A stretch of DNA of 34,292 nucleotides from Candidatus Zixiibacteriota bacterium (GTDB taxonomy: Bacteria > Zixibacteria > MSB-5A5 > GN15 > FEB-12). Where the stretch lies: NCBI GenBank assembly GCA_019038695.1, contig JAHOYZ010000034.1:1-34292 (forward strand), written 5' to 3'. Below the pieces are notes generated by a model. The model saw only the letters and a list, made by a program, of their open reading frames with translations, did not search any database and was not told the origin of the DNA. Position 1 is the first letter of the stretch, and each line of letters opens with the position of its first letter. Below are positions 24,853 through 33,855 of this stretch, piece after piece. A program made the translations under genes and the position numbers.

Positions 24853-25283
24853 TGTTTGTCCTCAGAGGTGGGAGCATGCAACTGGTCCAGTAAATCAAAT
24901 CCATCCCATTCTCCCCATCGTTCGGTGATTATCCCATCGACAATTCGCAAAATCTCAATTCCACGAAACGTAATCCGTTTACCTGTCGGAGCCACACCCA
25001 GAAATTCTCCCTGATGCGTCCCTTCCGCCGTCCAGCGTATCGTTACCTCACTTTGCTCGGCATCAATGACCAGATGATCGTCGGTCGGATGGAAATCCGG
25101 AAAAGCAGTAAAAAACTTCCTGATCCCTTCCTTGAATCCATTGTTGGAAGTATCTCGTCCGGCAGCACTGTGATCAACGAAGTCAGCCGCATGAAGGCGA
25201 TCAACTGCAGATGTATTACCCGCTGTCCACAATTCCCGCATCCATTCGATGGCTACTTGCTCCAATTGTTTGCGCATACTCAT
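24849..25283 (-). CDS. SnoaL-like (NTF2-fold) ester cyclase family protein
   Basis: The 144-residue protein has the SnoaL/NTF2-like pattern: an N-terminal helix pair, DRLHAADFVDHS, FFTAFPDFHPT, a strand block VTIRWTAEGTHQGEFLG, and GIEILRIVDGIITERWGEWD. Members include polyketide cyclases and many proteins of unknown function, so enzyme activity is not assured. It starts 6 nt after the 252-residue GNAT gene and overlaps the next GNAT gene by 4 nt, which puts it firmly in the operon. Confidence 0.85.
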   Translation of the reverse strand: MSMRKQLEQVAIEWMRELWTAGNTSAVDRLHAADFVDHSAAGRDTSNNGFKEGIRKFFTAFPDFHPTDDHLVIDAEQSEVTIRWTAEGTHQGEFLGVAPTGKRITFRGIEILRIVDGIITERWGEWDGFDLLDQLHAPTSEDKQ

Positions 25284-25289
25284 AATACT

Positions 25290-26048
25290 TCAGGCTTGCC
25301 TGTGAACCATCCATACATTCGGCTCTACGTAGATACCTGTGTCGGCGTTGCGATCTATTTCGACCGGCACTAGTGCTCCGGGAATGATGTATCGACCGCT
25401 CTCAGGAAGCGGCATCTCTGTCCACTGCTCCCATTGTGTGATCGAACCACTAATGTGCATTGCCTGAGGACAGACATTTATGATTTCTGCCCCCATCCTG
25501 AAATGAACTCGCAACCACGGATCAAACGGCAGCCCGTGGCTGTTTTCCCATTTGATATAATTGTTCATCGAGGTGAGGGGATAGCGGCTCTTGAAGTTGG
25601 GACGAACAGGCGCGATAAGTCTTTTGAGACCATTGTCAGAACCGATCTTCTTCATAATCTCGATTATTTGTGAACTGAGCTTCTTACCTCGATGCGACCC
25701 CGCTACCATAATTTGCAATGCGCACAGAGTGTGGGGCTGCCTTCCGTTGGCCAAATCATCGACTCCCTGAGCAAGCGCCCAATCCCAGCCTTTGTCAGGC
25801 AGTTGAGAAGGGTCACCATCCCACGCGAGAGGGATACAATTGCCAGCCGCAATGACCTTTTGAGTATCCTGATCAAGCAACGAGAATTGATACTCAGGAA
25901 ACCTATGAAATAGGTCATTCCAGTGAAGCCCAGCGACCGCATCGTGAAGCATAAACTCCGGCCACGACTCAACGACGAGCGGATTGTTTATCGCCAGCAG
26001 ATCACTGCAATCAACTGCGGTGACGAGGGTGTAGTTCGGGTCGATCAT
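25290..26048 (-). CDS. GNAT-like N-acyltransferase
   Basis: The 252-residue protein shows one GNAT-type acetyl-CoA-binding motif, LQIMVAGSHRGKKLSSQIIE (about residues 111-130), after a strand region with NCIPLAWDGDP. The C-terminal half (RPNFKSRYPL, DPWLRVHFRMGAEIINVCP) is longer than a simple GNAT domain and probably shapes a substrate pocket. A larger or hydrophobic substrate is possible, but nothing in the sequence names it. CAGGA precedes the ATG; the glutaminyl cyclase gene ends 18 nt upstream. Confidence 0.75.
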   Translation of the reverse strand: MIDPNYTLVTAVDCSDLLAINNPLVVESWPEFMLHDAVAGLHWNDLFHRFPEYQFSLLDQDTQKVIAAGNCIPLAWDGDPSQLPDKGWDWALAQGVDDLANGRQPHTLCALQIMVAGSHRGKKLSSQIIEIMKKIGSDNGLKRLIAPVRPNFKSRYPLTSMNNYIKWENSHGLPFDPWLRVHFRMGAEIINVCPQAMHISGSITQWEQWTEMPLPESGRYIIPGALVPVEIDRNADTGIYVEPNVWMVHRQA

Positions 26049-26066
26049 GATCCTGCGAGCGATCCT

Positions 26067-26894
26067 TCACTCATCAGATTCTACTTCTACCAACTCAATC
26101 TCAAACAGCTTGGGCCAGTTTTTACCGGTTATAAAAAGTCTGTCGTTCTTCGAGTCATAGGCAATACCGTTGAGCACATCCATCCCCGAGGTCCACTCGA
26201 TAATGCCAGTGAGATCAATTGATCCGGTGACAAAGCCGGTACTTGGTGAGATACGTACGATGCGGTTAGCCATCCAGATATTAGCATATATCTGGCCGTT
26301 GATGAATTCCAGTTCGTTAAGCAGTGAAACCGCACCTGAAGAATCATGAACCGAGATCGTTTTAATCACATCAAAGGTTGTCGTATCCCGAAAATACAGC
26401 GTCGCTGAGCCATCGCTCATGATGAAACGTGAGCCATCATGGGTGAGCCCCCAGCCACTGGTGCTATATTCAAACTGTCCCAGCGAATCAAGTGTTGTGC
26501 GATCATAAATGAATCCCACATTTGATTGCCAGGTCAGTTGGAATATGCGGTCACCAAGAACGGTGATACCCTCGCCGAAGTACTGAGCCGACAAATTTAT
26601 CATCACCTCAACCGCTCCGGTCTCCAGCTCTACTCTGCGAAGCGAGGAATGACCAAATTTCCCAGTCCCTTCGTAAAGCGTACTATCAACGTACGCAAGA
26701 CCCTGCGTGAAGGCGGCAGCATCATGCGGATATTCGGTGACTACGCGGTAGGTGTAATACCGCGTGATCTCTGGCTCGTTTTCTTTTGGACCGGTTGATT
26801 CGGAGCAGCTCGAGATGAACGCGACGCCGATGACCAGCAGGCACGCTATCTGAATGCTCCTTATGGTGCTTCTGGCTCTCAATGCAAGAAACAC
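26067..26894 (-). CDS. Glutaminyl-peptide cyclotransferase lipoprotein
   Basis: Enzymes of this plant/bacterial glutamine cyclotransferase family convert N-terminal Gln of peptides to pyroglutamate and fold as a beta-propeller. Family phrases are HDAAAFTQGL, EGTGKFGHSSLR, YFGEGITVLGDRIFQLTW, GWGLTHDGSRFIMSDGS, LNELEFINGQIYANIW and NGIAYD. A lipoprotein signal with lipobox ISSC puts it in the periplasm. The frame extends to 26972, but that would overlap the GYD gene. I prefer the GTG at 26894, preceded by CGGAGAAAG and 10 nt after the GYD stop, giving 275 residues; a TTG at 26882 is also possible. Confidence 0.88.
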   Translation of the reverse strand: MFLALRARSTIRSIQIACLLVIGVAFISSCSESTGPKENEPEITRYYTYRVVTEYPHDAAAFTQGLAYVDSTLYEGTGKFGHSSLRRVELETGAVEVMINLSAQYFGEGITVLGDRIFQLTWQSNVGFIYDRTTLDSLGQFEYSTSGWGLTHDGSRFIMSDGSATLYFRDTTTFDVIKTISVHDSSGAVSLLNELEFINGQIYANIWMANRIVRISPSTGFVTGSIDLTGIIEWTSGMDVLNGIAYDSKNDRLFITGKNWPKLFEIELVEVESDE

Positions 26895-26904
26895 CTTTCT
26901 CCGA

Positions 26905-27186
26905 TCATAGCAGTTGCGCGAAATCTTCGAACGGAATAACCGGCCAGGTCTCTGTTTCGAGAATAGCCGCACTGTTAATTTCCGAAGCCACCCGGAAAGC
27001 TACAATTTGATCCTCCGCCTGGAACACGGCCAGGAAGTCGTACCTACCGAGGGTGGCGTACAACTTCTCAACGATCACTTTGTTCTTGGTAAAGATTTCC
27101 AGCGATTGGTTAACATGATGCGAAAGATCGGGGTGTTCCTTTTTCGCGGCCGGGTTGATAGTCATGGCCATAATATACGTTGCCAT
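26905..27186 (-). CDS. GYD-domain protein
   Basis: The 93-residue protein matches the small GYD family of ferredoxin-like alpha-beta domains: YIMAMTINPAAK at the start, the GRYDFLAVFQAED core (where the family is named for G-Y-D) and an E-T-x-x-x-P-V-IPFEDF end. Function of the family is unclear. GGAGG stands 5 nt upstream of the ATG. It is first in the minus-strand operon behind a good promoter at 27219-27247. Confidence 0.83.
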   Translation of the reverse strand: MATYIMAMTINPAAKKEHPDLSHHVNQSLEIFTKNKVIVEKLYATLGRYDFLAVFQAEDQIVAFRVASEINSAAILETETWPVIPFEDFAQLL

Positions 27187-27218
27187 ATTCCCTCCTGACG
27201 ATAAGGTTCTTCACTTTT

Positions 27219-27247
27219 ATAATAATACACGATCCAAATCGGAGCAA
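27219..27247 (-). promoter_or_regulatory. Promoter candidate for the GYD/cyclotransferase/GNAT/YgiQ operon
   Basis: Reading the minus strand, TTGCTC (27247-27242) is followed after 17 bp by TATTAT (27224-27219), about 33 nt upstream of the ATG at 27186. The -35 matches consensus at three positions and the -10 at five. Confidence 0.5.
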
Positions 27248-27281
27248 ACTATTTGTACCAATCGTGCGACTTGATATATCA

Positions 27282-29858
27282 TTAAAGAAGAATTGCTAAC
27301 TTCCCGATCTGGGTCTGTCCGTCCTCGTTCTCTACTATCCAATAATAGAGACCAGAGACAACCAGTTGTGTATTCCTCGATACTAGATCCCACTCGTGGT
27401 ATGGTGAAATCGGGTCTGATGGATCAATGTCATGATCCATTTTGCGGATCAAGTCACCATCGAGAGAATAAATGCTAATGGTACAGCGAGGAGGTAGGTT
27501 GGCAAACGTGATCCTGCGTACGCGGTCGCGCGAACGATCCTCCATACCCAACCCTTCCAGTCCGTAGACACGGTAGTAAGCATCTTGACGGTATGGGTTG
27601 GGAAAGACATAGACATTGCCAACTTCGTCATCCAGATGATCCCACGCATCTTCCGGGTAAGCGTATTTGGCTCCTATCAGAATCGAAGATTCGAGCGACG
27701 CCAGACCGGTTATGACCGACCCGACATCAAAAGAGGTAACGCTCACGTAGTAGGGTACGTTGGGAAGAAGATTCTCAATCGTGCACCCGTACTCGTAGTA
27801 TTTCGGGTAGCCGTCATCGGTCAATTCATCGGGCTCAAAATGTTCTAATGAACCGGGCGGAGGTTGGTCAGGAAAAATCTTGTGGATAGGGGCCGAGGCA
27901 TTCAGATTCGACTGATTGTACCCGTGTTTCGTGAAGTAGAAGATCGAATCCTCAGGGAAGAGCGGGTGGATATATGGGTGATGATACGTGTAGTTAAGGG
28001 GTGAAAAGGCTGAATCCATACAGGAGTCCGCCGCGAAACCGTACAAACAGCGAAGTTTCTCAAGCGTGAATGGGGTATCCATCACCTGGAAGTAGTTCTG
28101 AAGGCGATGCTGATGAGTGAACGTATGCTTGTCGTAATTATGATGGTCAAATGATGCTATAAGCGAGAAACTCTCTTCTCGATCATCTCGGCCGATGTAA
28201 ACGCGGTATCCTTCGAAATCAATCTCGCCGGAAAACAAATCCGGAGTATTCTCGGAGCGAAGACCATTGAAGCGAAGCCTTATTCCGTTGCGGATTGGGT
28301 ATAATCTCAAGTCCGGACTCGGAGGTGGGGCTGCTGCAACCAGGTCTGGAGCGCCGTCACCTTTGTAATAGAAAGTATCCACAATGTCGCAGACATGGAA
28401 TGCTCCTGAATAGCCGTCACCGTCCGTATCGACTCCGGGGATGTCGTATACTCTTGCGGCCACATCCGCGTTGGCTTTCAGGCTAGTGAAATCCAGGCCG
28501 GATCTGAATTCATCAGGTTGATAGTTGCGCAACATGTTAAAGTAAAGATTATACCGTTCACGGTGTAGGTTTTCACCAGCCACGAATGCCACTGGCACTA
28601 CAATCTCTGATCCGGGTAGCATGTCAAACGGTCCCACTGAGAGTACATACTGGAAATCAAGTCCACGAGTGATTCGCTGGGCTACTTTGCTACTGGGTTT
28701 GGCCCATACCTGGTCAACCGCCTGGATAGCCAGAGCATAAACAGGATCATAATCGATGTGTCCGTTACTCATCATGGCATATTTGTTTCGATCTCCTATG
28801 GGGGTACCTATGCCATTGCCCATCTGACGGAAGCCCTCCTTGGTCTGCGGTCCGAAATCGTAGGAGGAGGAATAGTTGAACGACCACCAGTTGAAGCTCA
28901 CTGTGTGCTCAGTGCCGGCCATGCCAAGTACCCGCAGGGCAGCGACGTTGGGCACTGTGAAATCTCCGCCCTTGTAATCGCCATCATTATCGGCCGTCCA
29001 GGCAATATTGACAGTGTCCCGATAAACACAGCTCTTATACTCGTATTCCGAAGTTTGGATATACCCGCCAAGGTCCTCGCTTCCTCCGGGATTGGACTTG
29101 CGGCCATACGGATCCCTGGATCTGTTAAGGTCAATCCCTCCCTTATGCACATCAACGTCCCAGTAGACCCCGACGTACAGGTCCTGGAGGAAATTGTTGC
29201 CGACATTCTCAATTGTGTATTCGATGATAACCCAGTCATCAGTGTGGGCGTACGACCATGACAAGGACCGCTGGGTCACCTGCACTCCCAGGGGGGTGTG
29301 TAACCGTCGCTCGATAGGGTCAAAAGTAGAAATGGCGGAAAAAGTGTCGGCATAGACTCCGATGTAATCCAGTTCGGATATTGCGTCAGAGAATTCATCA
29401 GCCAGAGGGTCGAGCGTAGATCGACGGATCATGGGACTTACGGCGAGAAACTCACGGGACTGATTATTCCCCTCGGCCCCTGTACTGACCAGGGTGTCGC
29501 CATCAACCACTGCACCGATCCACAAACCGCCTTTGTAGAAACAGGAATTGCCGCTCCCCTTTGGGTATTCGCCATACCGGACCCTGGTACCTGAGAAACA
29601 ATCCAATGTCACCCCTCGGTTTTCGCCAATACCGACCATACCGAAATTGGTGATGCCAAATACCAGCTTGCCGATGTTATGAGTTCCGATGCACAATAGA
29701 GAAGCGGTGGACAAATCCTGAAAATAGTCTTTGTCGATTTCGGCCCGTTGGGCCGTGGCTTGGGCGGCGGTTAGGAAGCTAACGATAAGGAGAGCACAGA
29801 CCCACTTGCCTCGCTGTTGAGAAAACTTGGTTGCCGTACTCCTGTCCTCACAATTCAA
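27282..29858 (-). CDS. Large exported protein with C-terminal sorting domain
   Basis: The 858-residue protein has a signal peptide (about residues 17-36, ending ATAQ). The long N-terminal body (to about 520) is rich in aromatic and Gly residues with phrases such as LSWSYAHTDDWVIIEYTIEN and DLYVGVYWDVDVH, followed by the Asp-rich GVDTDGDGYSG. An FN3-like region (GIRLRFNGL...GYRVYIGRDD...PYYVSVTSFD) comes next. The last 95 residues (VYVFPNPYRQDAYYR, IYSLDGDLIRKM, GLYYWIVEN) look like a type-9/FlgD-like sorting domain. The frame opens at TTG (29858), and I see neither a good ribosome binding site nor an in-frame ATG before the signal peptide, so the exact start is uncertain. A tight hairpin, CCGACTA-AAA-TAGTCGG (29877-29893), lies just upstream. 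Function unknown. Confidence 0.78.
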   Translation of the reverse strand: MNCEDRSTATKFSQQRGKWVCALLIVSFLTAAQATAQRAEIDKDYFQDLSTASLLCIGTHNIGKLVFGITNFGMVGIGENRGVTLDCFSGTRVRYGEYPKGSGNSCFYKGGLWIGAVVDGDTLVSTGAEGNNQSREFLAVSPMIRRSTLDPLADEFSDAISELDYIGVYADTFSAISTFDPIERRLHTPLGVQVTQRSLSWSYAHTDDWVIIEYTIENVGNNFLQDLYVGVYWDVDVHKGGIDLNRSRDPYGRKSNPGGSEDLGGYIQTSEYEYKSCVYRDTVNIAWTADNDGDYKGGDFTVPNVAALRVLGMAGTEHTVSFNWWSFNYSSSYDFGPQTKEGFRQMGNGIGTPIGDRNKYAMMSNGHIDYDPVYALAIQAVDQVWAKPSSKVAQRITRGLDFQYVLSVGPFDMLPGSEIVVPVAFVAGENLHRERYNLYFNMLRNYQPDEFRSGLDFTSLKANADVAARVYDIPGVDTDGDGYSGAFHVCDIVDTFYYKGDGAPDLVAAAPPPSPDLRLYPIRNGIRLRFNGLRSENTPDLFSGEIDFEGYRVYIGRDDREESFSLIASFDHHNYDKHTFTHQHRLQNYFQVMDTPFTLEKLRCLYGFAADSCMDSAFSPLNYTYHHPYIHPLFPEDSIFYFTKHGYNQSNLNASAPIHKIFPDQPPPGSLEHFEPDELTDDGYPKYYEYGCTIENLLPNVPYYVSVTSFDVGSVITGLASLESSILIGAKYAYPEDAWDHLDDEVGNVYVFPNPYRQDAYYRVYGLEGLGMEDRSRDRVRRITFANLPPRCTISIYSLDGDLIRKMDHDIDPSDPISPYHEWDLVSRNTQLVVSGLYYWIVENEDGQTQIGKLAILL

Positions 29859-29876
29859 GAGAGCATCTTTCTAATC

Positions 29877-29893
29877 CCGACTAAAATAGTCGG
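29877..29893. other. Tight hairpin just upstream of the 858-residue gene
   Basis: A perfect 7-bp stem CCGACTA/TAGTCGG closes on AAA, ending about 19 nt before the putative TTG start on the minus strand. It could be an operator or an mRNA structure that limits translation. No T-run follows, so it is not a terminator. Confidence 0.4.
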
Positions 29894-29945
29894 TAGATTC
29901 AAATGCCACAAGGACTATTAGCAAATCCGCTTGAATCTCGCCAGA

Positions 29946-29978
29946 GAAAAAGGGACAGGCCCGAATGACCTGTCCCTT
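29946..29978 (-). terminator. Rho-independent terminator after the protease gene
   Basis: AAGGGACAGG (29950-29959) and CCTGTCCCTT (29969-29978) form a 10-bp stem with a 9-nt loop. On the minus strand the stem is followed by TTTCTC after its terminal T pair, giving a T5 run. It lies 26 nt beyond the protease stop codon. Confidence 0.85.
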
Positions 29979-30003
29979 ACGAAAATCAATTTACGATGAA
30001 AGG

Positions 30004-33000
30004 CTACTTCATAAGCAGCATTTTCCTGGTTTCAGTCATCGCGTCGGTCTGAATACGATAGAAATACATGCCTGAAGCATAATTCGTCGCATCCCACGTA
30101 ACACAGTGCTGACCTGCTCCATAGGAACCGTCGGCCAGAGTTGCAACCTGCTGTCCTGTAATATTGAAGACAGCAATCGTTATGTGGCCGGCCTGACTCA
30201 GGGCGAAGCCAATTTCGGTGGTCGGGTTGAACGGGTTAGGATAGTTCTGAGAGAGACCAAACTCCTCAGCGATCATGCCCGTAACGCCACCGTTGGCAAA
30301 GAGATCACCACTCTCGCACGATTTGGTCACAGCATTAGCGCCGGCATTGTAGGTCATGGTCGCATGAGTAGCGTTCGTTACCTCAAAACACCATTCTCCA
30401 ACAGGTTTCTTCATACCTGCTGTCTGGAAATCAACTGTGCCGTCGGCCGCTGTGACGCCATTGTAAGTTCCTCCGGTCGGACCGGTTGCAGTAACGTACA
30501 CAGTGGCCCCGGCGACCGCTCCACCAACATCATCCTGGATAGTGACAGTGCAGGTGCCAAAATAGTTGGGACCGGACTTCGCTCGTCCAACCGCAATATC
30601 CGCCACATGCATTTCATCGCTGGGTTGATCGGTAACGTTAATATAGTCAACCATGGTAGCGACATCAGAACCGTAGGCGTTGGTTGCTGTCATGGTTACA
30701 GTATATGTACCAATGTTCGGATAGGTGTAACCGGGATTCTGAGCCGTCGAAGTGCCCACGCCATCCCCGAAGTCCCAACTCCAATTCGTTGGGTTGCCGG
30801 TCGAAATGTCAGTGAAGTTCACTGCCAGAGGGTATGGACCAGAAGTCGGAGAAGCTGAGAAATCAGCCACAGGAGGTCCGGGTGTAGACTCAAATTCGAT
30901 ATACATCTGATCGATATATAAGGCATCGAGACTGGTCAGTCCCCAGGAGCGATTGCTGTCACGCGTACGGACATAGACCGTTCCACTGGTATAGGCTGGC
31001 AAGGAAGCATTGTACACCTGCTCGGTAGCCGAAGCCACCGTTGTCAACGACAACCAGGTAGCGCCGTCGGTCGAGTACTCGAAGATGAAATCATCGCCGT
31101 CACTGTTAGTTGAGCGATAGGCTTCCAGGAAGAACGTCACCGTCGCGCCGCCTCCCACATTGAAGGTCCACTGGTGTTCGGCATTGCTGGTGACTTTGCG
31201 CGGATGGCCGGTGGATTCCGATTCGGTAATCACTTCGTAGGCATCATCACTCGCCACTGTATTGGCAAACGTGCCACTATATGTTCCAAGAACAGAAGTC
31301 TCAGATTGAGCATAGGTCTTCTCAGCGAAACTTTCCTCGTTCACGGTGATGTAGTCCGTCTTGGTCTCGTCATCTGAGCCGTAGGCGTTGGTGGCAGTCA
31401 GAGTCACCGTGTATGTTCCTACCGTATTGTAGGTATACGAAGGATTCTGGGCTGTGGAAGTACCACCGTCCCCAAAGGTCCAACTCCAACTCGTCGGGCC
31501 ATCGGTTGACTGGTCAGTGAAGTCTACTGTCAGGGGGTAATTGCCACTGGTGGGGTTACCAACAAAGTCAGCCGTTGGTGGTGGAGGCGGCGGTTCCGTC
31601 ACGGTGATATAGTCAGTCCTGACTAGCTGATCAGTGCCGCAAGAGTTCGTAACGGTTTGCGTAACGGTGAAGGTCCCGGCTGCAGTATAGGTGTACGACG
31701 GACTGGCCGTAGTCGAAGTACCTCCATCACCAAATGTCCACGAATACGACGTGGCACCACTTGACTGGTCAGTGAAATTCACGCTCAGCGGATAGTCGCC
31801 GGATGTCGGTGAACCGGTGAAACCGGCTGTTGGTGCTGTACATGTGACGGTGATATAATCCACTCTGGTGAATACATCATCACCGCAGAAGTTAGTCGCG
31901 GTCAATTCGACCGTGTAAGTACCAGCCGTATTATACGTGTAACTGGGATTAGTGGCCGTCGAAGTGCCGCCATCACCAAAAGTCCACGAATACGAAGTAG
32001 CACCGCTGGAGGAATTAGTGAAATTGACCAGCAACGGTACTTCACCTGAAGTTGGCGATCCTGTGAACCCGGCTGTAGGAACCACGCACGGATCAACGGT
32101 GATGTAGTTGGTCTTGATTTCATCGTCGGATCCACCCGGACCGGTTACGGTCAGGGTGACAGTGTAGGTTCCTGCCGCTGTGTATTCGTAAGACGGACTC
32201 TGTGTTGTAGAAGTCCCGCCGTCACCGAACGTCCAACTCCAGTCAGTGATACTACCCGTCGACTGATCAGTGAAGTTTACCGTTAATGGCTCGGTGCCCG
32301 AAGTCGGGGAGCCGACGAAAGCAGCCACCGGCGGCGGCGGCGGACCAGTGTTAACGGCATTGTACGAATTGATACGACCCGCACCCATCTTGCCGATGTA
32401 CTTGGAAGCTAGCTCCGCATCTATATCATCGGCGCTACTATAAAGCTGGTCCTCAACCTGCGAGGCTGTCCAGGTAGGATTCTGCGACCAGATCAGACCT
32501 GCAACGGCAGCCGCCATCGGGCAGGCCATCGAGGTCCCGTCCATGCTGGCCCAGAAGGTGGTCGCCGCATCGGTGTGGTCGTGATAGGTCGAATAGATGC
32601 CAACACCTGGTGCCGAAATATCAACCCAGGTGCCATATGTAGTGAATGAAGCGGCGGCGTCATTTTCATCGGTAGCGGCCACCGAAATACAGTCGCTGCG
32701 GCTGTTCAGATAAGGGGCAGATTCCGAACCGTCGTTTCCTGAAGCGACAAAAATCAACCCGCCATTGGCGATGAAATAATCGGCGGCAGCGGCAATACCG
32801 CCGGAGTTAGAGGAACCCCATGAGCATGTGGCGATATTGGCGCCATTATTGGCGGCATAGTAAAACGCCTCGGCGGCGGCATCCATCATCACTACGCCGT
32901 ATTCCTGGCCTAAGTAGTTGTACGAATACCCCATACGGAGCGCCATGACTTTGACACCGTTTCCGGTTACGGCCTGGGAACCATTGCCCCAGCCACCGGC

Positions 33001-33855
33001 AGTTCCAGCCATACCGTAACCGTCATTGGTTAGCATGCCAATGATACCGGCCGTATGAGTGCCGTGACCGTTGAAGTCGCGAGGATCATTATCTTTGTCG
33101 TTACAGTCTTCACCGGTCCAGCAGTTGCTGACGCCATCGATGAAGTCGTAACCAATCCAGTCATCAATGTAGCCATTGCCGTCATCATCAACGCCGGCGG
33201 AGCCGTTCAACTCGGCATCATTGATCCACATGTTGCCCCGAGACGCTCCCGGATTGGCGACAGTAGCGTTCGCTCCACCCAGATCGGGATGATAGTATCG
33301 CGTTCCTGAATCGAGGTCTGCGATGATAATCGACGTTGAGCCAGTCTGTATATCCCAGGCTTCGGGGGAATCGATATCGTCGTCGTTTGCCTGATTATGA
33401 TACCATTGATAGGGGTCATAATAGCCGTCATTGGGAGTGGCAAACATTGCATGAATGCCTATCGGTTCAACCTTCTCCACCAAGGGATGATTGCGATAGG
33501 CGGCCATCGCATCGTCAAGATCGCCCGATTCAAATTTTATTTTATGATACTTGGCTAATTCGGCCGTTTTGGCACTGGCACCAGCACCCTGGAACTGTTG
33601 CTTGATGCGAGACACTGCAAACTTGTCAGAGATCGCATCAAACTCTGCATCGCCAATGTGTGCCACGGCATTAGAAGCCTGACTTACTTCCATGCGGCCC
33701 ATGTTGTGATCAAGGACAACAATGAACTCGTCCTGGACATAACCAAGGAATGCCGGAATATCTCTAGGTTGGTCTACTTGCTTAATCTGGTCTGCTGAAA
33801 CAACAATCGGAATGAGAAAAAGAACGCACGACAGGAAAATCATGAACCTTTTCAT
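30004..33855 (-). CDS. Secreted subtilisin-like (S8) protease with five PKD domains and sorting domain
   Basis: The 1283-residue protein has a signal peptide (about 1-21), an inhibitor-type propeptide (about 38-135) and an S8 catalytic domain. The triad is Asp182 (LDSGT), His264 (GHGTH) and Ser442 (DGTSMACP), with oxyanion Asn374 (ASGNDG), so it should be active. Four PKD domains follow (about 510-840, each with WTFGDGGTST), then a jelly-roll-like region (about 845-985), a fifth PKD (WDFGDGVGTST), an Ig-like region and a classic sorting domain (NYPNPFNPTTEIGF...GMYFYRI...KMLLMK). The family degrades extracellular protein; PKD modules often bind substrate or surface. Start MKRF is set by GGAGGGG 2-4 nt upstream. 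A promoter candidate lies at 34045-34073 and a terminator after the stop. Confidence 0.95.
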   Translation of the reverse strand: MKRFMIFLSCVLFLIPIVVSADQIKQVDQPRDIPAFLGYVQDEFIVVLDHNMGRMEVSQASNAVAHIGDAEFDAISDKFAVSRIKQQFQGAGASAKTAELAKYHKIKFESGDLDDAMAAYRNHPLVEKVEPIGIHAMFATPNDGYYDPYQWYHNQANDDDIDSPEAWDIQTGSTSIIIADLDSGTRYYHPDLGGANATVANPGASRGNMWINDAELNGSAGVDDDGNGYIDDWIGYDFIDGVSNCWTGEDCNDKDNDPRDFNGHGTHTAGIIGMLTNDGYGMAGTAGGWGNGSQAVTGNGVKVMALRMGYSYNYLGQEYGVVMMDAAAEAFYYAANNGANIATCSWGSSNSGGIAAAADYFIANGGLIFVASGNDGSESAPYLNSRSDCISVAATDENDAAASFTTYGTWVDISAPGVGIYSTYHDHTDAATTFWASMDGTSMACPMAAAVAGLIWSQNPTWTASQVEDQLYSSADDIDAELASKYIGKMGAGRINSYNAVNTGPPPPPVAAFVGSPTSGTEPLTVNFTDQSTGSITDWSWTFGDGGTSTTQSPSYEYTAAGTYTVTLTVTGPGGSDDEIKTNYITVDPCVVPTAGFTGSPTSGEVPLLVNFTNSSSGATSYSWTFGDGGTSTATNPSYTYNTAGTYTVELTATNFCGDDVFTRVDYITVTCTAPTAGFTGSPTSGDYPLSVNFTDQSSGATSYSWTFGDGGTSTTASPSYTYTAAGTFTVTQTVTNSCGTDQLVRTDYITVTEPPPPPPTADFVGNPTSGNYPLTVDFTDQSTDGPTSWSWTFGDGGTSTAQNPSYTYNTVGTYTVTLTATNAYGSDDETKTDYITVNEESFAEKTYAQSETSVLGTYSGTFANTVASDDAYEVITESESTGHPRKVTSNAEHQWTFNVGGGATVTFFLEAYRSTNSDGDDFIFEYSTDGATWLSLTTVASATEQVYNASLPAYTSGTVYVRTRDSNRSWGLTSLDALYIDQMYIEFESTPGPPVADFSASPTSGPYPLAVNFTDISTGNPTNWSWDFGDGVGTSTAQNPGYTYPNIGTYTVTMTATNAYGSDVATMVDYINVTDQPSDEMHVADIAVGRAKSGPNYFGTCTVTIQDDVGGAVAGATVYVTATGPTGGTYNGVTAADGTVDFQTAGMKKPVGEWCFEVTNATHATMTYNAGANAVTKSCESGDLFANGGVTGMIAEEFGLSQNYPNPFNPTTEIGFALSQAGHITIAVFNITGQQVATLADGSYGAGQHCVTWDATNYASGMYFYRIQTDAMTETRKMLLMK
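30640..32345 (-). repeat. PKD-domain coding repeats in the protease gene
   Basis: Five units of about 245 nt encode PKD domains. Four are nearly contiguous (about 31335-32345) and the fifth (about 30640-30885) is separated by the jelly-roll region. Recurrent plus-strand phrases such as CCGTCACCGAACGTCCA, CACCAAATGTCCA and CACCAAAAGTCCA mark each WTFGDGG motif. Copies are clearly diverged at DNA level, so recombination between them would be limited. Confidence 0.8.

Noticed and set aside
30640-32345. Regular repeats that might suggest a CRISPR array
   Set aside because: Units are about 245 nt, diverged and in frame, and they encode PKD domains.
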